64,000 nucleotides of DNA from CAXBCP01 sp963974055 (GCA_963974055.1 CAXBCP010000002.1:124001-188000), one strand, 5' to 3'. Positions 40,671-49,530 are shown, numbered from the stretch's first letter. Notes: generated from the letters alone by a model not told the origin. Numbers and translations: made by a program.

Positions 40671-42218
40671 ATGGGTGTTTCTGGAATCGACCGGGGTCCT
40701 GCGGTATTCGGCGACCTGCGGGGCTGGATCGATGCCCTGCGGGCGGGCGGAGAACTCGAGGAAATCAAGGGCGAGGTCGACTGGGATGTCGAACTCGGCA
40801 ATATCATCCGGATGATGCAGGGCAGCGGCGACGGCCCCGCTTTCCTGTTCGATAACATCAAGGACTATAACGGCCCCGACGCCCTGTGTTCCAAGATGTT
40901 CACCGGCGGCCATGCCAGCTATTCCCGCATAGCCATGATGTTCGGCCTGCCCCAGGACACGCCGGCGCGGGAACTCGTCCGTATCTGCCGGACGATCTTC
41001 CAGGAACGGATCGCCCCCCGCACCGTCAAGGACGGCGCGGTCAAACAGAACATCATCATGGGCGACGATATCGACCTTCTGAAATTCCCGATCCCCAAGT
41101 GGAACCGGCTCGACGGCGGACGCTATGCGCTGACCTATGCGGGCTGCGTGACCAAGGACCCGGAATCCGGCGTTCATAACGTCGGCATATACCGCGGCAT
41201 GGTCGGCGGACCGGCCGAAATTCCGGTGCTGTTGTGGCGCGCCCAGCACTGGGGCGGCCATTTTTCCAAGCACCAGCAGGCCGGCGACGAAATGCCGGTC
41301 GCCTACGTCATCGGCTGGGAACCGTCCCTCGGCTTTACCGCCGGCGCGCCGGTGCCGCGCGCAATATCCGAATACGACGTCATGGGCGCCATCCGGGGCG
41401 AACCGGTCGACCTGATCGAATGCGAAACCGTGCCGCTGATGGTGCCGGCAAACGCCGAAATCGTGATCGAAGGCTGGATTTCGACCGACCCGTCGACCTT
41501 TACCGAAGAAGGCCCCTATGCCGAATTCACCGGTTTCTATGCGCCGGAACGGTCGAAGAAACACACCACGCGGGTTACCGCGATTACCCATCGCGACGAT
41601 CCGATCTATCGCGGCACGGTCGAAGGCGCGATCCCGGGCAGCATCGGCGAGAACCCGATCATGAGCTCGATTCACCGCTCCGCGGTTGCCTGGAACGCGC
41701 TGGAAAATGCCGGTGTGCCCGGCGTGGTCGACGTATTCGGCCATCCGATCCAGGCCGCGGTAAACCTCAACGTGTCAATCAACCAGACCTATCGCGGCCA
41801 GGCCAAGCAGGTCGCCGCGGCGCTATGGGGCGATTCGTCGTCCCACGTCAGGTACAAGCACGTCACCGTGGTCGATGCCGATATCGACGTACACGACTAC
41901 GAAGCCGTTGACTGGGCCGTCGCGTGGCGCGTGAATGCCGGCGAAGACGACATTGTGATCTATCCGGCCAACTGGGGCGCCGGTCTGGACCCCAGCGTGC
42001 GGCGCCGTGACGCGAATGTGCATCTGTTCGGAACCGGCAAATGGTCGCGCGTCCTCACCGATGCGACGATCAACCTGGATTACGAACCTGAACGCAACGG
42101 CGACCGTTATCCGCCCACCGTCCGGCCCAGCGTCGACGATATGAAATCCGTTGAAGCCCGCTGGCAGACGCTCGGGCTCAGCGGCAAGTGGAAACAGCGG
42201 CTTTCATCAAGCGACTGA
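40671..42218 (+). CDS. UbiD-family decarboxylase, first of a tandem pair
   Basis: Prenyl-FMN-dependent (de)carboxylase of 515 residues. It shares the family core: DLRGWIDALRAGGELEEI, NVGIYRGMV, LLWRAQHWGGHF, NAEIVIEGWI, EEGPYAEFTGFY (with the catalytic acid region) and NQTYRGQAKQVAAALWG. It differs clearly from the ubiquinone enzyme at 18279-19790 and is close to the next gene, so it belongs to a catabolic or uncharacterised UbiD clade. The likely substrates are unsaturated or aromatic carboxylic acids. AATGGAGG precedes the ATG. It starts 45 bases after the sensor kinase gene and no UbiX-type prenyltransferase is near. Confidence 0.9.
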   Translation: MGVSGIDRGPAVFGDLRGWIDALRAGGELEEIKGEVDWDVELGNIIRMMQGSGDGPAFLFDNIKDYNGPDALCSKMFTGGHASYSRIAMMFGLPQDTPARELVRICRTIFQERIAPRTVKDGAVKQNIIMGDDIDLLKFPIPKWNRLDGGRYALTYAGCVTKDPESGVHNVGIYRGMVGGPAEIPVLLWRAQHWGGHFSKHQQAGDEMPVAYVIGWEPSLGFTAGAPVPRAISEYDVMGAIRGEPVDLIECETVPLMVPANAEIVIEGWISTDPSTFTEEGPYAEFTGFYAPERSKKHTTRVTAITHRDDPIYRGTVEGAIPGSIGENPIMSSIHRSAVAWNALENAGVPGVVDVFGHPIQAAVNLNVSINQTYRGQAKQVAAALWGDSSSHVRYKHVTVVDADIDVHDYEAVDWAVAWRVNAGEDDIVIYPANWGAGLDPSVRRRDANVHLFGTGKWSRVLTDATINLDYEPERNGDRYPPTVRPSVDDMKSVEARWQTLGLSGKWKQRLSSSD

Positions 42219-42387
42219 AATACTCATGCGGTTTCTGCATAGGGACATGACAGCTGCGCGATTGACTGAAACCCCATTTACCGCGAAAACCTGCCGCGAA
42301 ACGATCACCGAGACGACGACTATCACGACAGCGCAATACCGGAAAAACCGACCATGCGCCATGCATATATCAGGGAGCTGAGCTATT

Positions 42388-43941
42388 ATGACCGATAACA
42401 CCAATGAACTGGGCGCCATGCACAACAAGATCGTGCCGCGGGCCTTTGAAGACCTGCGGGGCTGGATCGACGCCCTGCGCGAAGAAGGCGAACTCCAGGA
42501 AATCGACGTCGAAGTCGATTGGGATTGCGAGCTCGGCACCGTCGCGCGCAAGACGTTCGGCCAGGGCAACGGTCCTGCGCTTCTGTTCAACAACATCACC
42601 GGTTACGGCCCGGAAGACGACGTGTATTCCCGCCGCGTCTTTACCGGCGGGCTGTCCAACTACACGCGCGTCGCCATGATGCTGGGCCTGCCCAAGGACG
42701 CGCCGGTGCGCGACCTCGTACTCGCCACCCGCCACTACCTGCAGCAGCGGGTCAAACCGGTCGAGGTCTTCGAAGGCGCGGTGAAGGAAAACATCGTCAA
42801 CGGCGACGACATCGATATTTACAAGGTTCCCGTGCCGCGCTGGCATCGCGAAGACGGCGGGCGATATATCAATACCTACCAGGCGACCGTGACGATGGAC
42901 CCTGATACCGGGGAACATAATATCGGCATCTATCGCGGCATGCTGGGCCAGAAAGACACCATGCCGATCCTGCTGTGGCGTGCGCAGCACTGGGGTATTC
43001 ACTTCCAGAAATGGGCCGATCGCGGCATGAAAATGCCGGTTGCCCACGTCTACGGGTTCGAGCCCTCGCTGCCCTATTGCGCGTCCGCGCCGATTCCGAC
43101 CGGCGTTTCGGAATACGAAGTCATGGGCGCCATTCGCGGCAAACCGATGGAACTGATCAAATGCGAGACCAGCGACATCATGGTGCCGGCGAATGCCGAA
43201 ATGGTAATCGAAGGGTTTATCGATTCCGATCCGGCAACGTTCGAGATGGAAGGCCCGTTCGGCGAATACACCGGCTATTTCGGCGGCGACCAGGGACCGA
43301 AGCACGTCACCAAGGTCACGACGATCAGCTACCGCAACGATTCGATCCATCGCGGCACGCTCGAAGGCACCCTGCCCAAGATGCTGAACGAAAACTCCGT
43401 CACCAGCTCGGTCCAGCGCGCCGGTGTGGCATGGAACGTGCTCGAACGCGCGGGCGTGCCCGGCGTCACGGATGTGCATTGCCCGGCGGCCAATAACGGC
43501 ACGACTCTGATGATCCAGCTTCACCAGACCTATCGCGGCCAGGCCAAGCAGGCTGCGGCGGCGATCTGGGGATCGAACTCGGCGCATCTGCGCTACAAGA
43601 ACATCTGGGTGCTGGATGACGATATCGACATTCACGATTACGCGTCGGTCGACTGGGCGTTTGCCTATCGCGTCAACGCCGCCGAAGACGATATCGTGTT
43701 CTTCCCGGGTTCGTTCGGTTCGCTGCTCGATCCGTCCACCCGGCTGCGCGACCGCGACCCGATGAAGTTCGGCACCGGCAAGTGGTGCCGCGTCCTGATC
43801 GACGCGACGGTCAATCTCGATTTCGACCTCGAAGACCAGTACGGCGGAAACCGCTATCCGCCGACCGTCCATCCCCACAGGGACGACATGGAAAAGGTCA
43901 AAGCCCGGTGGAAGGAATACGGGTTCGAAAGCGATTTCTGA
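42388..43941 (+). CDS. UbiD-family decarboxylase, second of a tandem pair
   Basis: Paralogue of the preceding gene, 517 residues, with the same landmarks: DLRGWIDALREEGELQEI, NIGIYRGMLG, LLWRAQHWGIHF, NAEMVIEGFI, MEGPFGEYTGYFGG, and HQTYRGQAKQAAAAIWG. The two are similar over the full length but clearly diverged, so the duplication is old and the pair may act as different enzymes or as a hetero-oligomer. The 169-base gap between them holds no clear gene. Requires prenyl-FMN made elsewhere. A GC hairpin (43956-43982) separates it from the convergent tadA. Substrate not known. Confidence 0.9.
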   Translation: MTDNTNELGAMHNKIVPRAFEDLRGWIDALREEGELQEIDVEVDWDCELGTVARKTFGQGNGPALLFNNITGYGPEDDVYSRRVFTGGLSNYTRVAMMLGLPKDAPVRDLVLATRHYLQQRVKPVEVFEGAVKENIVNGDDIDIYKVPVPRWHREDGGRYINTYQATVTMDPDTGEHNIGIYRGMLGQKDTMPILLWRAQHWGIHFQKWADRGMKMPVAHVYGFEPSLPYCASAPIPTGVSEYEVMGAIRGKPMELIKCETSDIMVPANAEMVIEGFIDSDPATFEMEGPFGEYTGYFGGDQGPKHVTKVTTISYRNDSIHRGTLEGTLPKMLNENSVTSSVQRAGVAWNVLERAGVPGVTDVHCPAANNGTTLMIQLHQTYRGQAKQAAAAIWGSNSAHLRYKNIWVLDDDIDIHDYASVDWAFAYRVNAAEDDIVFFPGSFGSLLDPSTRLRDRDPMKFGTGKWCRVLIDATVNLDFDLEDQYGGNRYPPTVHPHRDDMEKVKARWKEYGFESDF

Positions 43942-43955
43942 GTAGACGTCGCCTC

Positions 43956-43982
43956 CGGCCCGGTGCTGCTAGCGCCGGGCCG
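43956..43982. terminator. GC hairpin between convergent UbiD-like and tadA genes
   Basis: CGGCCCGG (43956-43963) pairs with CCGGGCCG (43975-43982) around an 11-base loop that contains the tadA stop codon. No T-tract on either side. Likely transcript end for both genes. Confidence 0.55.
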
Positions 43983-44439
43983 CAAAGAACTGCTTCAGTA
44001 ATGCGGCGGCATCGGATTCTCCGATGCCGCCGTAAACGTCCGGGCGATGGTGACAGGTCGGCTGGTCGAAAATACGCGGGCCGTTTTCGACACCCCCGCC
44101 CTTCGTATCGTACGCGCCGAAATAAACCCGCCGGATCCGCGCGAACGAAATCGCCGTCGCGCACATCGGGCAGGGCTCGAGCGTAACGTACAGGTCGCAT
44201 TCCGACAGGCGCACATCGTCCTTCAGGGATGCCGCTTTGCGGATGACGACAATTTCCGCATGCGCAGTCGGGTCGCGGTCCGTTTCGACCCGGTTGCCGG
44301 ATGAGGCGATAACATCACCCGTCGCGCCGTCGACCAGCACGGCGCCGACCGGCACTTCGCCGTTCTGCGCCGCGTCCGCCGCCAGTTCCAGTGCCAGCCG
44401 CATATGGGGAGAGCCGGTTTCCGGCCTGTCCTCGATCAT
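43969..44439 (-). CDS. tadA: tRNA-specific adenosine deaminase TadA
   Basis: Zinc-dependent deaminase of 156 residues that converts A34 to inosine in tRNA-Arg(ACG). The signature is complete: TAHAEIVVI (His ligand and proton-shuttling Glu) and EPCPMCATAI (two Cys ligands); GENPVGAV-like GEVPVGAVLVD precedes them, and RRVYFGAYDTKGGGV follows as in TadA. The start is the ATG at 44439. A guanine or cytosine deaminase of the same fold is possible but less likely given the motif set and length. Confidence 0.88.
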   Translation of the reverse strand: MIEDRPETGSPHMRLALELAADAAQNGEVPVGAVLVDGATGDVIASSGNRVETDRDPTAHAEIVVIRKAASLKDDVRLSECDLYVTLEPCPMCATAISFARIRRVYFGAYDTKGGGVENGPRIFDQPTCHHRPDVYGGIGESDAAALLKQFFAARR

Positions 44440-44747
44440 GGCGCACAATCGTCAGCGACCGGGATCGGGTCAACCCCGTTTTCCCGGCAAAACCCCTCAA
44501 ATACGGGCACTACCTCTGGATTTTTCAGTCTCCCTAAAGTATGGCCGCGCCCCTGTCGGATTGTAGTTCCTCGATGCCTGCGCCCTAAGCCGATGTTTTC
44601 TGCCTTTTCGACACTGCCTGCACCGGTGCTGCCGGGCCATACCGGATAACGTCAGCGCGGCACCGCAGATTTACGGTTTGGCAACCACGTTTCTGTAAGC
44701 TGGCCGGTGTTTCACGACGTGAATTCGAAAACCGGGGGAACCGCCTT
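44440..44747. other. 308-base intergenic region, nothing recognised
   Basis: Gap between the divergent tadA and TPR-glycosyltransferase genes. It should hold both promoters. I see no RNA gene, no convincing small reading frame and no strong hairpin; a GGGGGAA ribosome site for the TTG start at 44748 lies at its right end. Confidence 0.6.
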
Positions 44748-46496
44748 TTGGCCAAACGCAAAATCCTGCAGGCAGCGCTTGAATCGGCAGTGCGCTGTTT
44801 TCAGGCGGGCGACCTCGATGCCGCCGCGAGCCACTGCAATACGGTTCTCAAAGCCGTTCCCCGGGAATCCAACGCCCTGAATGTTCTCGGCGCTGTGCGA
44901 TTGCGCCAGAACGATCCGCAGACCGCCATCCGGTTGCTCAGCCAGGCGCGGGACGCCGAACCGGAAAATGTGGAAATAGCCATAAACCTGGGGGCCGCCT
45001 ATCGCGCCGACGGCCAGGCGGCGAAAGCAGTGAGCATCCTCCAGGATGCGGCACAGAGCGCCCCCCGGAATCCGTCGGCACACCTGAACCTCGCCAATGC
45101 GCTGGCAGCGGCAGACAGAAGCGGCGAGGCCGCGGAGGGTTACCGGCGCGTTCTTGCGCTCGTTCCCGATCATATCGGCGCACAGGCCGAACTCGCCCGG
45201 ATCCTCGCCTATATCGGCGATACGGACGGTGCGATTGCGGCCTATGAAAACCTCGATGCGCTCGCCCCCGACAACCCGCAAACGCTCAACGCGCTCGGCG
45301 CACTGCATGCCGGTCAGAACAGGCTGGAAACGGCGGAAGAGTATTTTCGGCGCGCACTGGGCCATGCGCCGACGGACCACGACGTCGCCGCCAATCTCGG
45401 GAACGTTCTCGCTAAAACGTTCCGTACGGACGAAGCCCTGACGCTATACAGCGGTGCGCTTTCGGCGACACCCGAAGATCCGGACCTGCTGTGCAATGTC
45501 GGCAATGCCGTCAGCCACCGGGGCGACCACCCAGGCGCTGCCGTCCATTACCGCCGTGCCCTGGAGATCGCGCCCGATCATGTCGATGCCCATGCCGGCC
45601 TTGCCAACAACCTGCTGGCCGACGGAAAATTTTCCGAGGGCTGGACACATTTTCTGCACCGCACCAGCACAGCCGCGATCGCCGGGCAACTCGACCGTAC
45701 GCGGTTCGACGCCGACCTCCGGGGACAGCGATTGTTCCTGTCGGCCGACCAGGGTCTGGGCGACCAGATATTCTTTGCCCGGTTCGTGTCGGACCTTCGG
45801 GACCGGGGCGCGCATGTGACCTACAAACCAGATCCCCGTATCGCGGAAATGCTCCGCCGGTCGGGGATTGCCGACGACATCACGAACCTGTCACCGGCGA
45901 CCGGCGACCGGGTTGTGTCGGTCGGCGACCTTCCCTACCTGCTGGGTCATGGCGACGATTGTCCGCTTCCCGCCCCTTTCGATATTCCGGCCCTGCCGGA
46001 CCGCGAAGCCGCGATTCGCAACCGGCTGAGCACGTTCGGCCCGGCGCCGTGGATTGGCGTCACCTGGCGGGCCGGCACGCCGAATCTGCGCCAGGCGCTG
46101 ATGAAAGAAGCGCCCGCAGCCCTGTTCGCGTCCGCGCTTCACGACGTACCGGGAACCGTGGTGGTTGTTCAACGGAACCGTGTCGAGGGAGAAACCGAAC
46201 GCTTCGCGTCCGCGATCGGACGGCCCGTGCTCGATATGTCTCCTGCCAATGCCGACATCGAAGACCTGCTCGCCCTGTCCGGACTGCTCGACATCTATGC
46301 CGGCGTCAGCAACACCATGACCCATCTCCGGGCCGCGCAGGGACGCAAGTCGGATGTCATCGTGCCGTCCCCCGCCGAATTCCGGTGGATGAACCACGGC
46401 GATTCCAGTCCCTGGTTTCCCGGCTGCCGGGTCTACCGGCAATCGGCGGACGGCACATGGCCGCCAGCGTTCGAACGCCTTTCGATGTTTATATAG
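44748..46496 (+). CDS. TPR-repeat protein with C-terminal glycosyltransferase-like domain
   Basis: Protein of 582 residues. Residues 8-305 form about eight tetratricopeptide repeats (for example ESNALNVLGAVRLRQNDP, AHLNLANALAAADRSGEA). The C-terminal part (about 325-580) resembles the GT-B half seen in TPR-linked transferases of the GT9/GT41 type: LRGQRLFLSADQGLGDQIFF, WIGVTWRAGTPN and IYAGVSNTMTHLRAAQG. The start is TTG at 44748 with a strong GGGGGAA site 7 bases upstream; no ATG fits. Such proteins are often found with flagellar or surface glycosylation; target unknown. A second glycosyltransferase gene follows after 9 bases. Confidence 0.83.
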   Translation: MAKRKILQAALESAVRCFQAGDLDAAASHCNTVLKAVPRESNALNVLGAVRLRQNDPQTAIRLLSQARDAEPENVEIAINLGAAYRADGQAAKAVSILQDAAQSAPRNPSAHLNLANALAAADRSGEAAEGYRRVLALVPDHIGAQAELARILAYIGDTDGAIAAYENLDALAPDNPQTLNALGALHAGQNRLETAEEYFRRALGHAPTDHDVAANLGNVLAKTFRTDEALTLYSGALSATPEDPDLLCNVGNAVSHRGDHPGAAVHYRRALEIAPDHVDAHAGLANNLLADGKFSEGWTHFLHRTSTAAIAGQLDRTRFDADLRGQRLFLSADQGLGDQIFFARFVSDLRDRGAHVTYKPDPRIAEMLRRSGIADDITNLSPATGDRVVSVGDLPYLLGHGDDCPLPAPFDIPALPDREAAIRNRLSTFGPAPWIGVTWRAGTPNLRQALMKEAPAALFASALHDVPGTVVVVQRNRVEGETERFASAIGRPVLDMSPANADIEDLLALSGLLDIYAGVSNTMTHLRAAQGRKSDVIVPSPAEFRWMNHGDSSPWFPGCRVYRQSADGTWPPAFERLSMFI

Positions 46497-46505
46497 GAAA
46501 CCGCC

Positions 46506-47237
46506 ATGGAAATGTCCCGCCCCCTGCGCAGCACCTCCGGGATGTCGGTTACGGCATTCCCGGTCTTTGTCGGCTACGACCGCCGCGAAGACGCGGCCTA
46601 TCAGGTCTGCCGCCATTCACTGATCCGAAATGCGACCACGCCGCTGGACATCTGCCCGCTTATCCAGGATGAGTTACGGGCAAACGGGCTGTATACCCGC
46701 GGCATCGATCCGCTCGCCTCAACCGATTTTACGTATACGCGGTTTTTCGTGCCCTACCTGACGGGATACCGTGGCTGGGCTATTTTCTGCGACTGCGATT
46801 TTCTCTGGCTCGCTGATATCGGAGACCTTATCGCCGCTGCCGACGACCGCTACGCCGCGATGTGCGTGCATCACGATCATCGGCCGACCGAAAAAAGCAA
46901 GATGGACGGCCAGCAGCAGACCCTGTATCCGCGCAAGAACTGGTCGTCGATGATCCTGTTCAATTGCGGTCACCCGGCCAACCGGGTACTCACCCCGGAT
47001 CTCGCGAACCGGGAAACGGGTAAATACCTGCACAGGTTCGGCTGGCTTGAAGACGAACTGATCGGCGCCCTGCCGGAAACGTGGAACTGGCTGGAAGGCT
47101 GGAGCGAAATGCCGGAGCATGGCACTCCGTCGGCAATCCACTATACTCGCGGCGGACCGTGGTTCGAAGACTGGAAAGACGTCGATTATGCCGAATACTG
47201 GCTCCGCGAGGAGCGCGCCTACCGCGCCGCCCTGTAG
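46506..47237 (+). CDS. Glycosyltransferase-like protein (GT8-type, GT-A fold)
   Basis: Protein of 243 residues. Begins with FPVFVGYDRREDAAYQVCRHSL, as in small GT8-like transferases; the stretch AIFCDCDFLWLADI near 91-104 contains a DXD motif (Asp-Cys-Asp) for metal and nucleotide-sugar binding, and AIHYTRGGPWFEDW near the C-terminus fits the acceptor site. No signal peptide. Encoded directly after the TPR-glycosyltransferase gene and probably acting with it on the same glycan or protein. Sugar donor unknown. Confidence 0.82.
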   Translation: MEMSRPLRSTSGMSVTAFPVFVGYDRREDAAYQVCRHSLIRNATTPLDICPLIQDELRANGLYTRGIDPLASTDFTYTRFFVPYLTGYRGWAIFCDCDFLWLADIGDLIAAADDRYAAMCVHHDHRPTEKSKMDGQQQTLYPRKNWSSMILFNCGHPANRVLTPDLANRETGKYLHRFGWLEDELIGALPETWNWLEGWSEMPEHGTPSAIHYTRGGPWFEDWKDVDYAEYWLREERAYRAAL

Positions 47238-47246
47238 GTGCATGCC

Positions 47247-47966
47247 ATGACCCGCCCGCTGATCGGCATCACGCTGGATTCAGAGGAAGCGGGCGGCTAC
47301 TCCAAGTTTCCCTGGTACGCTATCCGCGAAAACTACCCCGCCGCTGTCGCGAATGCGGGCGGCCTGCCGGTCATGCTGCCGCACGAACTGGAGCGGGTGG
47401 AAGAATATCTGGACCTGATTTCCGGGCTGGTGGTCACCGGCGGCGCATTTGACGTGGACCCGGCGCTGTTCGGTGCCGACGCGCGTCATCCGTCGGTCAC
47501 CGTGAAAACCGCGCGCACGGATTTCGAATGGGCCGTCACCGACGGCGCGCTGAAGCGCGACATGCCGGTGCTCGGTATCTGCGGCGGCCAGCAGCTCCTG
47601 AACGTCGTGTTGGGCGGCACGCTGATTCAGCACATTCCCGACGAAATCGCCGATGCGCTTGCCCATGAACAACCCAACCCGCGCGACGAAGCCGGTCATC
47701 GTGTCGACGTCGTCGAAGGCACCCTGCTCCACCGGATCGCCGGCAACACGGCCCTGTCGGTCAATTCCGCCCATCACCAGGCGGTCAAGGATGTCGGCGC
47801 GAACGTTACGGTCAATGCCGTCGCGCCGGACGGGGTGATCGAAGGCATCGAATCCGCCGATTACCGTTTCTGCCTGGGTATTCAATGGCATCCCGAATTT
47901 TCCATCGACCCGGCGGATTCCCGTATATTCGACGCCTTCGTGGCCGAGAGCGGAAAAACCGGATGA
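47247..47966 (+). CDS. Gamma-glutamyl-gamma-aminobutyrate hydrolase-like class I glutamine amidotransferase (PuuD family)
   Basis: Cytoplasmic peptidase C26-type protein of 239 residues from the ATG at 47247 (GTG at 47238 also possible). The catalytic triad is visible: Cys in GICGGQQLLN, and His and Glu in GIQWHPEF; NSAHHQAV is the usual substrate loop. PuuD releases GABA from gamma-glutamyl-GABA in putrescine breakdown; other members act on different gamma-glutamyl compounds, so the substrate is not certain. No other putrescine genes are near. The stop overlaps the start of the pseudouridine synthase gene (ATGA). Confidence 0.88.
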   Translation: MTRPLIGITLDSEEAGGYSKFPWYAIRENYPAAVANAGGLPVMLPHELERVEEYLDLISGLVVTGGAFDVDPALFGADARHPSVTVKTARTDFEWAVTDGALKRDMPVLGICGGQQLLNVVLGGTLIQHIPDEIADALAHEQPNPRDEAGHRVDVVEGTLLHRIAGNTALSVNSAHHQAVKDVGANVTVNAVAPDGVIEGIESADYRFCLGIQWHPEFSIDPADSRIFDAFVAESGKTG

Positions 47967-48742
47967 CCGACAGGACCGATACACCGCCGGACAATCCGCC
48001 GGGCGAACGGATCGCGAAACGTCTGTCGCGCGCCGGGGTGTGTTCGCGCCGCGAGGCCGAACGCTGGATCGCCGACGGTCGCGTTATTATCGACGGCAAG
48101 AAAATTTCGGAACCCGGCACGCTTGTGACCGCCGATTCCGATATCCGCGTCGACGGCAAGCCCGTCGCGGAACCGCAGGCGACGCGGATGTGGCGCTATC
48201 ACAAACCGTCAGGCCTTATCTGCAGCAATGGCGACCCCAGGGGACGGCCGACCGTCTTCGAGCGGCTGCCCCGGCATCTGCCGCGGGTCATGTCCGTCGG
48301 CCGGCTCGATTTCGAATCCGAGGGCCTGTTGCTGCTGACCAATGACGGCGGCATCGCACGGCGGCTCGAACTGCCGGATACCGGGTGGATTCGACGTTAC
48401 CGGGTGCGGATGTTCGGCAGACCGACCGAGGACGACATCGCGGCCCTTGCAAAGGGGATCACCGTCGACGGCATGAAATACGGCGGGATCGAGGCGAGTA
48501 TCGACAGCGCCAAGGGCCGGAACACCTGGATGACCGTTGCCCTGCGAGAAGGCAAGAACCGCGAAATCCGGAGAGTGTTCGACCATCTCGGGTATCGCGT
48601 GAACCGGCTGATCCGTACCGCCTATGGCCCGTTCCAGCTCGGCGATCTCGAACGCGGCGCAGTCGACGAAGTGCCGCGGCGTATCCTGAAAGACCAACTC
48701 GGCCTGAAAGCCTCCAATGCGCATCGTGGCCGGCAGGCATAG
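47963..48742 (+). CDS. rRNA pseudouridine synthase (RsuA/RluB family)
   Basis: Enzyme of 259 residues that isomerises uridine to pseudouridine in rRNA. An N-terminal S4 RNA-binding domain (about 15-70, RIAKRLSRAGVCSRREAERWI) is followed by the catalytic domain with GRLDFESEGLLLLTNDG (catalytic Asp) and LREGKNREIRRVFDHLG. This arrangement fits RluB (23S U2605) best, but RluE/RluF/RsuA cannot be excluded. The start ATG overlaps the previous stop by 4 bases, and the 3' end overlaps rsmD by 26 bases, so three genes form one unit. Confidence 0.92.
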   Translation: MTDRTDTPPDNPPGERIAKRLSRAGVCSRREAERWIADGRVIIDGKKISEPGTLVTADSDIRVDGKPVAEPQATRMWRYHKPSGLICSNGDPRGRPTVFERLPRHLPRVMSVGRLDFESEGLLLLTNDGGIARRLELPDTGWIRRYRVRMFGRPTEDDIAALAKGITVDGMKYGGIEASIDSAKGRNTWMTVALREGKNREIRRVFDHLGYRVNRLIRTAYGPFQLGDLERGAVDEVPRRILKDQLGLKASNAHRGRQA

Positions 48743-49280
48743 GGGACGCCCCATTGCCGCCCCCGAAGGGCGCGATATCCGCCCGACATCGGACCGGGTG
48801 CGCGAAGCCGTCTTCAACATCCTGGAACACCGCGACTGGGGCGCCGGCGGCGTCTCCGTGGTAGCGGATGCACGTGTGCTCGACGGCTTTTCCGGTACCG
48901 GCGCGCTCGGTCTCGAAGCGCTGAGCCGCGGCGCGAAACACATCACCTTTATGGACAAAAACCGGGCCGCCCTCGATTTATGCCGCGAAACCCTGGATCT
49001 CCTGCACGAACGCGCGGCAGCGGACGTGCTTCAGGGCGACTGCCTGAAACCGGTGCGTCCGTCGGCGGCGTGCGGACTGGTCTTCCTCGACCCGCCCTAT
49101 AAACAGGCACTGGCAGTTCCCGCACTGACCGCGCTGCACGATGCCGGATGGATCGCCGCCGGGGCCATCTGCGTCGTGGAAACCGGTTCGTCCGAGGAAA
49201 TGGAAACGCCCGACGGTTTCGAATTCCTGGATTCCCGGAAATACGGCGCGGCCCGGGTGCATTTTCTCCGCTGCGCGTAG
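48717..49280 (+). CDS. rsmD: 16S rRNA (guanine966-N2)-methyltransferase RsmD
   Basis: SAM-dependent methyltransferase of 187 residues acting on the 30S subunit. MRIVAGRHRGRPIAAPEG and RPTSDRVREAVFNIL at the start, VLDGFSGTGALGLEALSRGA as the SAM-binding motif and LVFLDPPYKQ (DPPY catalytic motif) are all typical. The start lies within the 3' end of the pseudouridine synthase gene, a common pairing in alphaproteobacteria. Complete. Confidence 0.94.
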   Translation: MRIVAGRHRGRPIAAPEGRDIRPTSDRVREAVFNILEHRDWGAGGVSVVADARVLDGFSGTGALGLEALSRGAKHITFMDKNRAALDLCRETLDLLHERAAADVLQGDCLKPVRPSAACGLVFLDPPYKQALAVPALTALHDAGWIAAGAICVVETGSSEEMETPDGFEFLDSRKYGAARVHFLRCA

Positions 49281-49478
49281 CCGGCCGGACCGGGTCGATT
49301 TACCGCTTTTATTTCCAGCTTCCCGCGCCTATATACGCCCCATGAAAAAAATGCGTCATATCGATCAGGATATCCTGACGGCCGGAAACGGCCCGCGCCC
49401 CGTATCCGGCTGCAGGATTATGCCGGTCGTTGCGGTTGTGCGCGGCAATCTTGTCGCGAAGCGCCGTCCTTCGTAGCA

Positions 49479-49530
49479 GGTATCCCCGGATACCCGTTGC
49501 ACGCGAAGGGCGGACCGATGGTCCGCCCTT
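49479..49530 (+). terminator. Two consecutive hairpins before the MATE gene
   Basis: A GGTATCC/GGATACC palindrome (49479-49494) is followed by AAGGGCGGACC (49506-49516) pairing with GGTCCGCCCTT (49520-49530) around a 3-base loop, then TCTC. The second is a plausible intrinsic terminator for transcripts coming from rsmD, with a weak T-run. It also lies in the 5' leader of the MATE gene, 28 bases before its start. Confidence 0.6.

Noticed and set aside
42231..42250. A 15-base match (TCTGCATAGGGACAT) between 42231-42250 and 32282-32297
   Set aside because: Repeats of this length are expected by chance a few times in 64 kb; no flanking similarity.
43061..43080. GGTTCGAGCCC-like tRNA T-arm sequence
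   Set aside because: It lies in the middle of a conserved UbiD coding region and no cloverleaf can be drawn around it. No tRNA was found in the window.
44677..44697. TGGCA-like element before the TPR-glycosyltransferase resembling a sigma-54 site
   Set aside because: The second block does not match TTGCA and the spacing is wrong.
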